64,000 nt of DNA from Hygrophila difformis (lineage: Eukaryota > Streptophyta > Magnoliopsida > Lamiales > Acanthaceae), in contig JAOANR010000003.1 in NCBI GenBank assembly GCA_030278955.1, positions 30,643,227 to 30,707,226 on the forward strand, given 5' to 3'. The notes under the pieces were generated by a model, which searched no databases, had not been told where the DNA came from, and was given only the letters and a program-made list of their open reading frames with translations. Positions within the stretch are counted from its first letter, which is position 1, and every line of letters starts with the position of its first letter. This document shows positions 11,945 to 23,523 of the stretch, piece after piece. The translations under genes and the position numbers were made by a program.

Positions 11945-13277
11945 ATGCTGCTTTTCGTGTGGGTTGTCTGGGCATCTCTCATGGTTCTTCCGGGGGCCAA
12001 GAGACGAGCCACTCGGCGTGACGCAGCTGGCCCTAGTACTGCTGCTCCGGTGATGCCGGATACTGATGACAGTGAGTCTGAGGAGGACGAGGAGCAGCGG
12101 GGCCCGCGACTCATGGGTATTCCTGACGAGGTGCGTCCTCGTCGACACGATAGGTATCGGTTTGCGAAGATGGCCTCTCAGGAGTTCTATTTCGACGAGC
12201 TTCGTCGGAACAGGGCTTATGTTCCGGAGAGAGGCATGTATCCTCGTCATGTGGACGATGACAGGGTTAGTGCAGTTTTGGACCATCTTCAGTGGACTGG
12301 ACTCGCGGGCCATCCCGAGGGCATTGCTTCTGGTTATTTAGCTATGGAGATCATTGCCAACATTGGCGGTCTTGGGGAGAACTGCGACTTATCTCGAGTC
12401 TGGGTTCGGGGTCGCTACTTAGATTTCAGTGCTCGGGCGATCAACGTCTACTTCGGTCTTCCTGACGACGGCGTATTCCGGCCACAGCCTGAGGGTCGTA
12501 TACTCCCGCCTGCGTGGGGGTGTTTTGTGCACTGAGGTGGCACCTCGGCTCGAGCACGATCACGAGCTGCGATTGGCGACGATGGACTCTCCGTGGCGTG
12601 AGCTTACTCAGATATGGTTAGGCCGCGTCCGACCGATTACCCGGAGCCATATCGTCTTAGATCATGTCTATGAGACCATTTGCTTTATCGCCCGAGGAGG
12701 TAGGGTGAATGTTGGGGCTTGTATTGTAGACAATCTGAGGGGTATGCGCCGAGGACGAGGGAGTAGGGTGATTACCCATGTTCACCTTATTTGTGGTATG
12801 TGTGCGGCTCAGGGGATCCGTACGGCACTAGAGACGGATCCTTATGAGTTAGCCGCTGGCGACTACTACCGTATCCCTACTTACGCCGCTCGACGCAGTG
12901 CCTTGCGACATGGGGCTCCTCTGGCTGTCCTTCGCCCGGAGCCCAACGATGATGGTTTGATTCTAGTTGTTCCTCCTGAGCAGCCACCTCCACCTCCCGT
13001 GGTTCCCCCGCAGAGTCCGGAGATGCCGCAGATACTTCAGATGATGCAGGGTATGCAGCTTAGTATATATGATGGGTTCGCTCGTATGGACGCTGGGTTC
13101 GCAGCCGGGCAGGCTCGTTATGATGCTTTGGATGCCAGGATGGATCTATACCAGACTCGCATGGATACGATCACTACGAGGCAGCTGGAGCAGCAGGCCA
13201 CCATGACCGACATGTATGCCTACATGCGTCAGATGGACGAGTATATGCGTCGTCAGTTCTCGCCTCCCGACCAGTGA
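11945..13277 (+). pseudogene. Opposite-strand plant transposon-associated protein gene, one frameshift
   Basis: Oriented opposite to the host Tekay element. The ATG at 11945 or, more typically, 11981 (MVLPGAKRR) opens a frame with an acidic SESEEDEE start. The domain shared with the extra ORFs of Athila and copia-2 follows, with VWVRGRYLDFSARAINVYFG as its hallmark. The frame ends at 12535, but homology continues in another frame overlapping from 12429 (WLGRVRPITRSHIVLDHVYE, then GACIVDNLRGM), so one base was gained or lost near 12515-12530. The C-terminal tail is Pro-rich, then Met/Gln-rich and helical (MRQMDEYMRRQFSPPDQ). Function unknown. It replaces the gag-protease-RT part of the element. 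Confidence 0.75.
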
Positions 13278-13586
13278 TCCTTCATCTCTGCATTTCCCCT
13301 TTAGGCTCGTAGTAGTAGTGTTTTATTCGGTTGTTTTCTATGAGACTGTATAAGGATGATCTTGCTGATTATGTTTATGCTTTCGTTGTATCCTTGCTTA
13401 GTTGTTTGGTTTGACTGTTATCGTTTAGAGAAAATGTGGTGGAACCATTCCAGTCCGTTTTTTTTTTTCGATTATTTAGGGCTGAAGGATTTCAAAAAAA
13501 AAATCAACTTGCATTTTATTCCTTAAAAGAAATTTAATACAAGTAATGGGATGCGCAAAATAAATGTACTATCTAAGACAAAGTAT
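13278..13586. other. Convergent 3' region between two opposed ORFs
   Basis: Probable 3' UTR of the plus-strand gene, with T- and A-runs at 13460-13502. The 3' end of the minus-strand coiled-coil ORF lies just beyond. Nothing else recognised. Confidence 0.4.
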
Positions 13587-14198
13587 CTAGAAGATCTCCG
13601 CGTCCTCTGGCAGAGTAGTGGGGTCTTCCATAGGATCATCCTCATCAGAGACTTGGCCGGTGCCCAAAGGTCCATGAAAAACTGGGGATGGTGGATCGAC
13701 GGCTTCCGGAGCTGGTTCTTGTGGTTCCTCCAGATGGTTCTCTACGGGGCTTAGGTTTGGGCTGGGGTTTGGCAACGGGCGGATCATGTGAGGCCAGAGT
13801 CCAAGGGTTCCGTAGCGTCCACGGATAAGGCCTGATGGGCTCTCAACTGCGGATGTTGGGCTTCGTGCTACCATCAAATGGTCTTCCACAGGGCTATATG
13901 GTACTACTATATCGGTGAGGTCGAGCAGGTCCGTCCCTAGATCCTTGATTCTATCTATCATCGCATCGCCCCGTTTAGTGAGTTTTTGCACTTGAGTTTC
14001 TAAGTCTTTTATGCGACCTTGATCAACAGCTCTCAAGTTCAGGAAGTGTTGGAGGTCAGCCTCCCTTAAGTCTCCCATTTAGTGCAGATTTGCCTCCAAG
14101 TGAGCTATACGATTTTTCATTTGTTGTATGGTTTGTTGGGAATCAAGGTGAGCGTTCATCATTTTGATCATCAAATTCATCATATCTTGACTAGCCAT
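13587..14198 (-). pseudogene. Coiled-coil ORF next to the Tekay primer-binding site, split by one stop
   Basis: An ATG at 14196-14198 starts a 39-codon helical segment rich in Met, Gln and Asn (MASQDMMNLMIKMMNAHLD). It ends with TAA at 14079-14081. The next codon is ATG, and the same frame continues 163 codons: a coiled coil (RIKDLETQVQKLTKRGDAMI) and then a Pro/Glu-rich tail. It occupies the place where gag should begin but has no capsid or zinc-knuckle motif that I recognise. It could be a separate small protein or the remnant of a gag N-terminus. Unknown function. Confidence 0.5.
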
Positions 14199-14653
14199 CT
14201 AGCGCAAGCAAAAGATCTAAGTTAATATTCGACGAGATTCTAAGTTAAAATTCGCCAAGATTCTAAGTTTTCTAAATAAAGACGATGCAGTATGCATATG
14301 CAAATGATGATTCTCCCCCCCCCCCCCCCCGAAAAAAAAAATAAATAAATTCATGCACTATGTATATACATATTTTTTCCATGAGTTTTAAAATAAAAAT
14401 TCATTTCCATGGAAATAATGCTTAAAAATTTAAAATAATATTTAAAATCCTTGGACCTCTATATTGGGTCAAACATAATTATAATTTAGGCTCAAAATAA
14501 TTTTGGGCTAGGAAAGTTTAAAATAATAATTTTGGGCTTCTATATAAATACTAATGGTTTAAAAATAATAATCTTGTAGTTTAAAAACAATAATGGTTTA
14601 AAAATAATAGTTTAAAAATAATAATAATTTAAAATAATAGTTTAAAAATATCC
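14199..14653 (-). other. Leader between primer-binding site and first ORF of the Tekay-type element
   Basis: Very AT-rich leader with repeated TTTAAAAATAAT blocks near 14540-14650 and a 16-base C homopolymer at 14315-14330. No gene seen. Confidence 0.5.
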
Positions 14654-14667
14654 GGGCTCTGATACCA
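14654..14667 (-). other. Primer-binding site of the Tekay-type element (tRNA-Met)
   Basis: The minus strand reads TGGTATCAGAGCCC, three bases after the 5' LTR edge at 14671. This matches initiator tRNA-Met. Confidence 0.9.
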
Positions 14668-14670
14668 ACT

Positions 14671-17241
14671 TGTAACACCCCAGTTTTTGGTCACCCAGGT
14701 CGGGATGTCATCGCCACACCTCCCCAGTAAGACACGGTTTCTCCGAGCTTACCAAAGAGATGCAAGGCTAGGTATTGCAATATTTAAATCATTTAAAACC
14801 ATTCAAATAGCCCATTCAATATAAGTTCAAAAATAAATATTATAATGAAACGGAATAATAGTATCTAAGTATAAGTATTGCAGCGGAAAATGTAAATAGG
14901 GCCAACATGGCCAAAACACGGGTTAAACAGGCCCGTTTGTACTATAGTCTAATGCAAGATATTAAAATAATAAGTTCCCTAAATATTTCCCCCATGCATA
15001 AAGTGCTCATGCTCAATCCACATACTCTGTAAGGAAAAAGGAAATAAAATGGTTTGGTCTGCACAACTTGCTAAGTAAGTTAATACAGACATGATCGTGG
15101 GGTTTCAAAGCCATTAATTAATATTTAAATAAAAGCATGGTAATAAATCATAAATAATCCAATTTAATAATCTAACCAATTCGCATAATTAATTCATGGC
15201 ACTAATAAATAATACATTTAGCATAATTTAAATAAAACATTTAATAATTTAAAAGGACCATAAATAAATATTTAACTATCCCCATTACTCCCAAGATTTA
15301 ATATTTCAAGTATTTCATGATTGCATCGCAATCTCGTCAAGTTTAGCCGGAAGCCGGCGGCCGCAGCCGTATCTGCCATACCCAGTACCACTCCGGAGCC
15401 TCGGGAAACCCATATGGATATTCACGAGAGTGTATGCCATATATCTCATGCCGTTTTGGCAACATATCTCAAAATTTCGCGCGGTTCACCATCGTCCATA
15501 AAGGCACGAAGTGAATCGTTAGGAGAGCACCCTGCAGAGCACTCACCCCCTAATTTTAAAAGATCAAGTTTGTAAAGGGGATTTTCTAAATTTCAGATTT
15601 CATGTATTTATTTTAAAGAGTCTTCTACTCGTTTAAACCTTAAAGGCTAGTTTCACCATTTCAACAAGATTTCAAGATTTGACTCGGTCAACTACAGTTT
15701 ACTTCAAAATTCATTAAAAATCGAGTTTAAATCCAAAAAATTCTGAACTTTGACCAGTGACTCAAAAACAAATAGATGAACAAGTTTCGTGTTTTAAGTT
15801 TTTCGATCCGAGGTACGGAAGTAAGTGAAAAACGTCAATCTTTAACAGGATGATAATCTATCCGAAAATTCTAACACCAGTTTCAAGATTTCAAGATCTA
15901 CCATAGCAAACTTACTCCAAATTTGATGAAATGTTTCAGAGAGATACCTAAGATATATATCTATAACTTTTATGTTCGGCTAAAGTTCCAAATCGGTCTA
16001 GATATAATGTCAAAAACGTCATCAAGTTCGGACCTATGTTCTGTCCAGATTTCAAGATGCAATTTCAAAGCAGTTTGGTTTGAGAATGAATTCAGATATC
16101 AAATCATAACGAAAAATTATGAAATTTTTACAGTAGCTAGATGAATGTCTTAGGAATGTTTTTTGTGTTTTAAGTTTTCTTGTTTGAATAGGTTTAAGGG
16201 TTCGGAAAAATAAAGCAAAAACGTTGCGCCGTTAAAGATTTCGTTTTGACAGATTTTACGTTCTTGGTTTAAATCGTTAGATCAAGTGTATTTTAAATCC
16301 TCCCAAAACCATAGTAAGATTAACTTACAGATCTTTGGGCGTCCGGGATCGTCGATTTGGAGGCGTGGCTTCCAGTCCACCGTTTATCTTCTCCGTTCGT
16401 CGGGTTCTTCGTTCTAGATCCGATTCGGGGTGTAGAGAAGATAAAGAATGAAGTTAGGATTCATTTTCGAATCGCATATGGAACAAGGATCGGATCGGAA
16501 CTTACCACGACGTTAGAGATCTTCCGATTTTCGTCCACGACAGCCTCGCCTTGGTTTCGTGCCTCTGACGACTCCGGAATTAGGGTTTTGTGTGTAGAGA
16601 GAATTCGTAGGGTTTTGAAAAGTGTTCGGGGCTGACAAGAGGTGTTATTTATAGATAGACACGACCTAGGGACATCCAAGGTCGGCCTTGGTGAGTCTTG
16701 AGCCAAAATAAGTTCAACCGAAGTCGGAAAATCCGGATTCGGGCGAGTGAATCTCGCAACCGGCGAAACTATCGAGTGGCGCGGTCTCGGCGCGCCGTTT
16801 GTGGAAAGACAGCGCGGCCACCGTGCAGCCCACGCCTGGACTTCGGTCCGGGCGGGTCGTGCGATCCGTCGGGCATTTCCTTCTCTCTTTCGGACTTCTA
16901 TCCCTCTATATTCTCGGATTCGGATTTCCGGGATATCTTCGGGCTCCTATTCCCTATCTAAATTCTTACTCGGGTCTAGATTTAATATTGGCCCCGAATT
17001 CTCGTGTCCGTTAGTGTCGGGTATACTTGCACAATTTATTTGATTAATTTTATCTTTGGCTTTACGAGTATTGGAAATTTAATTCCTTCTTAAATTAAAT
17101 TCCATTTCTCATTTCCTTGTCTATGTAATATGTTTATTCATTTATTATATTTATTTATTGTTATTTTTTTATTTATTGTTTGTTTATTTATTTATTTTAT
17201 TAATTGATTTATTTTATGTTGCAAAATTCTCGGGTATTACA
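14671..17241 (-). repeat. 5' LTR of the Tekay-type element
   Basis: 2571 bp, matching the 3' LTR at 6056-8633 over its full length with scattered substitutions and small indels. One example is an extra ~30 bp near 16706-16738. The minus-strand TATA box is at 16646-16653. The differences between the two LTRs mean that this insertion is not recent. Confidence 0.9.
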
Positions 17242-19028
17242 AAGGCACCACCGTTCCACTTCTCATTTCCGTCGGCCCAACAACCATGGCCCGTCACAAC
17301 CACTTCATTGGCCCATCCAATTAATTCAATCCTCAACGAGTCTCCTCCCGCGGCCGCCACTCTCGGTTGTCTTCTCCGAGCAGCCGATCACCAACGCCGA
17401 TCTGCCGGCCATCATCTCCGACAACCCGCTGCGTTGCCGTTGTCTTCTCGTTGTCACCTTCGTCATCATCATCTTGTCCACCACCAACTCAACAGACTCC
17501 GGCCTTCATCATCAACACCAAACAGCAACTCCGGCGACTGTCATCCTCATTCTGGCAACCTCCAAGCAAGAGTAATGGCCACTCATCCCGCTGCTCGTTT
17601 TCGGAAGTCCCATGCCGCCGCCGTTATGGTCATCTTCATTATCAATACTTCCGGCCACCCTCATCACCTCCGGGAGCTCCCATGGCCGAATAAAACCCTC
17701 AAATTATTCCTTGCCATGTCTCCGGCCAAGCCGCAACCTTCATCATCACAAGCGGAGCTCCGACAGTCCTCCATCGCCCTTCCAACTCATTTCCGGCGAG
17801 CCCCGAAAAGCGTAACCATGCCGAAGAACAAAACCCCAACGTCGCCGCAACTCCGGCTACTACCACCATCTCCGATCAGTTTGCCTTCACTCACAGGGAC
17901 GTCGGCCATCCGCAGCATTCATCATCATCTTCGTCATCGCCAGCTCGGCCGTCCCGTTCGCCGTCCGCGGTCACCTTCTTCGGAGCTCCGGCAGGAAACC
18001 CTTCTTTTATTCCTCGTCATCCTCAACTCCAGCGAGCTCACAGCCCTCATCCTCCTGCCTCCGGCAATCTCCAGGGAAGCCCAGGTCGAGAGCAGCAGTA
18101 CCGTGGCCTTCTCCGTTACTCCGACGAACCCCGAAAATCTTGGGAAGAAAAGTCGAAGCTACGACGGGGACCCCTCACTACGATGCCCAACCCTTTTGAG
18201 TCGTTCGGCAGGTATCGCGTCGTCTACGAAGGGTCTAGCGTCGTCCATCATTAGTTTCACGTCGTCCGTCCACGGCCTTCACGTCGTCCGGAGAGGTGCC
18301 TAGCGTCGTCCCTTCTTGAGTCTCGTGTCGTCCCTCCCCTTAGCGTCGTATACTGCCAAGCCAAAAATATGGAGTTCCAATTTCAAAATTGCCCGTGTGC
18401 TATTGTCTTGTCTTGGGAGATCCCAGGACCTGCACTCCCGCAGCATGATTGGTTTTGGTTTTGTATCTCCTGGACCCCGAGGTCCTGCCCCTCCCTGCGG
18501 AATGGTCCCGAAAGTGCATTTGATGCCAATTTTACGACTTGTTCCTCTCTTGCTTAGCGTCGTCCGCCTTTTTCATGTCTCACGTCGTCTTCAACATTTG
18601 TCCCCTCTTGTTTAATTTTTATTAGCTTTTGTTTAATTATTCGTAATGGGTTGATTAAAGCCCTTAGATAATTGCTTAGCTTTATTAATCTTGTAATTAA
18701 GGATTTGCCTATATATATGGCATTCCCCAACATTGTTCTTCACCTTATGAAATTTATTGAACACTTGCTTTAGAGCATATCAATTATTCTTAAGGTCAAT
18801 TGAGAGATTGTGGGATCCGAAAACCCACAACAATTTTAATTGTGTTTAAGCTCTTGAGCTAGAATCACAATTCTTGGATCTTGAAGCAAATCCAAGGTTG
18901 AATTCCTTTGTTGCATAAACATTGGAAAGCTTCCCCAACTCTTATTCTTCAAACCCCCTTTCTTCATCCCTTTCATTTTTATTTTTCAATCTATTAATTT
19001 CTTTGTTTTGGATCTGGGTATTGCATCA

Positions 19029-20261
19029 TTTCCTAAGCATTTTAAGCATTGGTTGCAAGATTGGTGCTAAGGGTTGCTTAGTTTGCTTTCATTTTTCATA
19101 TCCTGCACTTGTTGGTTGAGTTTCACTTAGAGGAATCAGGTCTGATTTTGATCCAAGGAGTTATTTTACATATTTTGGGTGTTAGGAATCGATTGGGACT
19201 TGTTTCAAGAGTTTTGGAGTTCATTTGGTTGCCCAAACAACAAAAACAAAAAGATTGCCAGTGTGAGTCCGAATCTGTCCAAACTTTGAAGGTGTATGAA
19301 CATATGAAGATCAATGAGTTTCTTGATGAATCTTGAACCAAATTGAAGCTATTTGAGTGCTGAATCCATAGAAATTTAAATCACCCATTTTGGACTTTTT
19401 TGGAGGTCACTATCACACTTTTGGCAAAAGGTGTACTTTTCTGGCGACACCAAAAATTATAGGCATGTGTGAGCGCGTGAGAGGGGAAAACGAGCTGATT
19501 TTTTTTTGAATTGTCTTCAAAAGAAGCCAAAGTTTGTTAAGAAATTGGTCCCCTAGCAATTGGAGATCATTTGGGCACGCTACAACTTCAGTTAACACTC
19601 TGTCCAAGCAAGAAACGAAGCTGCCAGCAATTATTTTGTGGGATTTGAGTGTTTTGGTTGTCTTGAGTGCAAAAGTGAGCCACACACAAATATTTGGGAT
19701 TATATTTTGAGTGTTTACAATAAAGTGAATATTGGACTGGCACAATTGTGATACCTAGCCCTTGAAGCCACTTGAGTAATTTTTACAATAAAGTGGATAT
19801 TGGACTGGCAAGATTGTGAAACCTAGCCCGAGAAGTCACTTGAGTAATTGGGTATTTCCTTAAGTGATTTTTACTTGTGAGATTTTCATTTTCCACTTAT
19901 ATATTGTGCGCTTAATCCACTAAAGGGAATTAAAATGTGATAAGCAAGTGCCCTTATCGAAATTGCAACCGATTATCATTTTGCATTGCATATCACACAC
20001 AAGTCTTTCTTCTTCTTTGATTGAGTCGAACATTGCATTTTGTTTCGTGCATTGTGCGTCACATATTCAAACCGATCTCCTTACTCAACTTTGGACAAGC
20101 CTCAAGAATTGATTTGTGATCGAACTCAAGTCGTCGAACACTTTGAGTTTGAGGGTTAAGTGAGGAAGAAAGAAAAGAGAGGAGATCACCAAAAATATTT
20201 TATTTCTTTATTTTCTAACTTTATATATATATATATATATATATCTAGTTTTTTCTCTGAA
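19029..20261 (+). other. 5' leader of element 2
   Basis: Non-coding leader between the LTR and the ORF. It contains a tandem duplication of 68 bp (19714-19781 and 19782-19849) and a TA microsatellite at 20222-20244 just before the ORF. No known primer-binding site is recognised after 19028. Confidence 0.5.
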
Positions 20262-21200
20262 ATGGCAGGCAATACTAATGATGATGTGATGGCGATGCTA
20301 CGAGCAATTCATGAAGAACTTTCCGCCCTGATGCAAGAAGTTGCCACGAAATCTGATATTGAAGCACTTCACCGTACCATCAATACTACTATTGTTTCTG
20401 GTGTGGATTCCTTACAAAAGCGTATGGATGGTGGTATTGCTGATGAAGTTGCAGATCGGCTACAATTTCAGAATGATGCCAAAGATGTCATAGCTGAAGG
20501 AAAAGAGCAGATTGATAATGTTGACAGGTGCGAAGAGCTACCTAAGGAAGAGAACGCACCAGCCGAGCCAACCATAGCAGATTTGATGGAGTTCATGAGA
20601 AAGAATTGGGGTGATGAGATCAATTCCAAATCAGATATCCCAATCAAAACAGATGACTATATTGGAATTGAAGTTCCATGTGATGAAATAAAGGGAGAAT
20701 CTTCATGTCAAAATTATAATGAAAATGCTAAAATAGCAGATATTGCACCTAAACAATTGTTTGATAATCTTGACAGGATTGAACCTGAAGGCTTACTTGA
20801 GGAGGACTCATGCAGTACATCTTTTCCAATTAATAAACTTCCTACAGAACCAGTTGAGCTTCTTATGGAACAGGTTGAATTTTTCCATAATTCCTTAAAG
20901 CTCCAAAGGGTACATTCTTTCCATTTTTCTACCTTAATTATACTCGATGAATTTCCCATCCATGAGCAACATAGATCAGATAATAATTGCATAATTTCTA
21001 AATCTTATTCTGAATATGTTGATCCATTTTGGGAACATGTTAAAAATTTGAGGCCTAATCAGTATTGTTTGCACTTATTAGAAAAATTAATTTTACCTGA
21101 TAAAATGCATACTGATTATGGTAAATTTTATTACACTGGTAGAATTCCTTTGAGCCATATCCGCTTATTTAATATTTTATTTGGGACTGAAAGGATTTAG
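20262..21200 (+). CDS. Unrecognised 312-residue protein of element 2
   Basis: I choose the ATG at 20262 (MAGNTNDDVMAMLRAIHEEL) because the upstream in-frame codons are a TA microsatellite. The N-terminal ~90 residues are a strong amphipathic helix or coiled coil. An acidic middle follows, then an aromatic C-terminal part (SYSEYVDPFWEHVKNLRPNQ). The frame stops at 21198-21200. A second frame (21181-21503) continues for ~107 codons without a stop, up to the polypurine tract, and ends SKAFQGGEDV. That is the kind of ending often seen where a gypsy-like ORF runs into its polypurine tract, so a frameshift may have split a longer protein of ~415 residues. No gag, protease or RT motif is found. Function unknown. 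Confidence 0.5.
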   Translation: MAGNTNDDVMAMLRAIHEELSALMQEVATKSDIEALHRTINTTIVSGVDSLQKRMDGGIADEVADRLQFQNDAKDVIAEGKEQIDNVDRCEELPKEENAPAEPTIADLMEFMRKNWGDEINSKSDIPIKTDDYIGIEVPCDEIKGESSCQNYNENAKIADIAPKQLFDNLDRIEPEGLLEEDSCSTSFPINKLPTEPVELLMEQVEFFHNSLKLQRVHSFHFSTLIILDEFPIHEQHRSDNNCIISKSYSEYVDPFWEHVKNLRPNQYCLHLLEKLILPDKMHTDYGKFYYTGRIPLSHIRLFNILFGTERI

Positions 21201-21490
21201 GGTTCATCTGCAAGCTCATCATTTTCCACCATCAAAATGGCGATCCTTCAGTGGCTATGAACGAGCGTCAATTAATTGTGCAGATCTGTTTAAAGCCAAG
21301 CATGTAGAATATAATCCAGGTGATCTTGTTCCAATACTTGAAAATTTTAAATCTGATTTTGGAAGAACAATGATTACAGCGTCTGATAAAAATAATTATT
21401 TTTGCAGGAGATTCAACTCTGGAAGTCTGAGCTACTTGTTTGAACCTACTGCAGAACTTTCCCTCTCAGCTTTGGAATCCAAAGCTTTTC

Positions 21491-21503
21491 AAGGGGGAGA
21501 GGA
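21491..21503 (+). other. Polypurine tract of element 2
   Basis: AAGGGGGAGAGGA ends one base before the TGTCGTAGCC start of the right LTR, which sets the orientation of the element. Confidence 0.85.
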
Positions 21504-23523
21504 TGTCGTAGCCGGCCCAGCCGACCCGACTGACAGACGGACCGATCCGGATATTTGGAACAGACAGAAAATTATTTGGAGTTATCCGGAACAGAATTCA
21601 AGTGGGCTCCAAGTATTTAATTTGAGGAAGACAAGCAATTGGACTCAAAGTAAGGAAAAAGGCCCAAGAATTTTTATCCGGCCCAACATGATCCAGATGG
21701 GCCGAGCTCTTCTAATTCAATTGCCAGCCCAATTTGGACAGCCCAATTCAGCAAGGCCAAGGCACCACCGTTCCACTTCTCATTTCCGTCGGCCCAACAA
21801 CCATGGTCCGTCACCAACATTTCATTGGCCCATCCAATTAATTCAATCCTCAACGAGTCTCCTCCCGTGGCCGCCACTCTCGGTTGTCTTCTCCGAGCAG
21901 CCGATCACCAACGCCGATCGGCCAGCCATCATCTCCGACAACCCGCTGCGTTGCCGTCATCTTCTCGTTGTCACCTTCGTCATCATCATCCTGTCCACCA
22001 CCAACTCAACAGACTCCGGCCTTCATCATCAACACCAAACAGCAACTCCGGCGACTGTCATCCTCATTCCGGTAGCCTCCAAGCAAGAGCAATGGCGACT
22101 CATCCCACTGCTCGTTTTCGGAAGTCCCATGCTGCCGCTGTTATGGTCATCTTCATTATCAATACTTCCGGCCACCCTCATCACCTCCGGGAGCTCCCAT
22201 GGCTGAATAGAACCCTCAAATTATTCCTTGCCATGTCTCCGGCCAAGCCGCAACCTTCATCATCACAAGCGGAGCTCCGACAGTCCTCCATCGCCCTTCC
22301 AACTCATTTCCGGCGAGCCCCCAAAAGCGTAACCATGCCGAAGAACAAAACCCCAACGTCGCCGCAACTCCGGCTACCACCTCCATCTCCAATCAGTTTG
22401 CCTTTACTCACAGGGACGTCGGCCATCCGCAGCATTCATCATCATCTTCGTCATCGTCAGCTCGGCCGTCCCGTTCGCCGTCTGTTGTCACCTTCTTCGG
22501 AGCTCCGGCAGGAAACCCTTCTTTTATTCCTCGTCATCATCAACTCCAGCGAGCTCACAGCCCTTATCCTCCTGCCTCCGGCAATCTCCAGGGAAGCCCA
22601 GGCCGAGAGCAGCAGTACCGGTGGCCTTCTCCGTCACTCCGACGAACCCCGAAAATCTTGGGAAGAAAAGTCGAAGCTACGACGGGGACCCCTCACTACG
22701 ACGCCAACCCTTTCGCGTCGTTCGGCAGGTCTCGCGTCGTCTACGAAGGGTCTAGCGTCGTCCATCATTAGTTCCGCGTCGTCCGTCCACGGCCTTCACG
22801 TCGTCCGGAGAGGTGCCTAGCGTCGTCCCTCCCCTTAGCGCCGTATACTGCCAAGCCAAAAATGTGGAGTTCCAATTTCAAAATTGCCCGTGTGCTATTG
22901 TCTTGTCTTGGGAGATCCCAGGACATGCACTCCCGCAGCATGATTGGTTTTGGTTTTGTATCTCCTGGACCCCGAGGTCCTGCCCCTCCCTGCGGAATGG
23001 TCCCGAAAGTGCATTTGATGCCAATTTTACGACTTGTTCCTCTCTTGCTTAGCGTCATCCGCCTTTTTCATGTCTCACGTTGTATTCAACATTTGTCCCC
23101 TCTTGTTTAATTTTTTTTAACTCTTGTTTAATTATTCGTAATGGGTTGATTAAAGCCCTTAGTTAATTGCTTAGCTTTATTAATCTTGTAATTAAGGGTT
23201 TGCCTATATATATGGCATTCCCCAACATTGTTCTTCACCTTATGAAATTTATTGAACACTTGCTTTAGAGCATATCAATTATTCTTAAGGTCAATTGAGA
23301 GATTGTGGGATCCGAAAACCCTCAACAATTCTAATTGTGTTTAAGCTCTTGAGCTAGAATCACAATTCTTGGATCTTGAAGCAAGTCCAAGGTTGAATTC
23401 CTTTGTTGCATAAACATTGGAAAGCTTCCCCAACTCTTATTCTTCAAACCCCCTTTCTCCATCCCTTTCATTTTTATTTTTCAATCTATTGATTTCTTTG
23501 TTTTGGATCTTGGGTCTACACCA
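21504..23523 (+). repeat. 3' LTR of element 2
   Basis: 2020 bp, beginning TGTCGTAGCC and ending CTACACCA, followed by the target-site copy GATGA. TATA-like CTATATATATGG at 23204-23215. It lacks the insertion seen in the left LTR and so shows the pre-insertion state around AAGGC at 21760-21764. Confidence 0.85.

Larger units (their letters stand above)
6056..17241 (-). mobile_element. Tekay-type Ty3/gypsy element (chromodomain), gag/PR/RT replaced
   Basis: LTRs 6056-8633 (3') and 14671-17241 (5') flank a 6037-bp interior on the minus strand. Target-site duplication AAGGC stands at 6051-6055 and 17242-17246, and the split LTR of element 2 rejoins exactly across it. The interior on the minus strand has a primer-binding site (14654-14667), a coiled-coil ORF, a gene on the opposite strand, RT C-terminus, RNase H, integrase, chromodomain and polypurine tract. 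Gag, protease and the RT catalytic core are missing, so the element is non-autonomous. Confidence 0.9.
5780..19028 (+). repeat. 5' LTR of element 2 (interrupted 6056-17246)
   Basis: About 2058 bp once the Tekay-type insert is removed. It aligns throughout with 21504-23523 apart from small indels, such as an extra ~18 bp near 6004-6021. A TATA-like box CTATATATATGG sits at 18709-18720. The stretch 18200-18360 and 18550-18590 is full of short GTCGTCC motifs. The LTR is unusually C-rich between 17260 and 18300, which keeps all forward frames open for long runs without looking like a gene. Confidence 0.85.
5780..23523 (+). mobile_element. Element 2: non-autonomous plus-strand LTR retrotransposon of unknown family
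   Basis: Flanked by GATGA duplications at 5775-5779 and 23524-23528. The left LTR (5780-6055 plus 17247-19028) starts TGTCGTAGCC and the right LTR (21504-23523) starts with the same bases. A polypurine tract AAGGGGGAGAGGA at 21491-21503 fixes the plus orientation. The internal region is only 2475 bp. It has no RT, integrase or protease, only one ORF that I do not recognise. It would need enzymes from another element. No convincing primer-binding site is seen after 19028. Confidence 0.85.

Noticed and set aside
17158..18303. 381-residue Pro/Ser/His-rich ORF
   Set aside because: It starts inside the Tekay LTR and crosses into the element 2 LTR. It is open because the LTR is C-rich, and neighbouring frames are also open.
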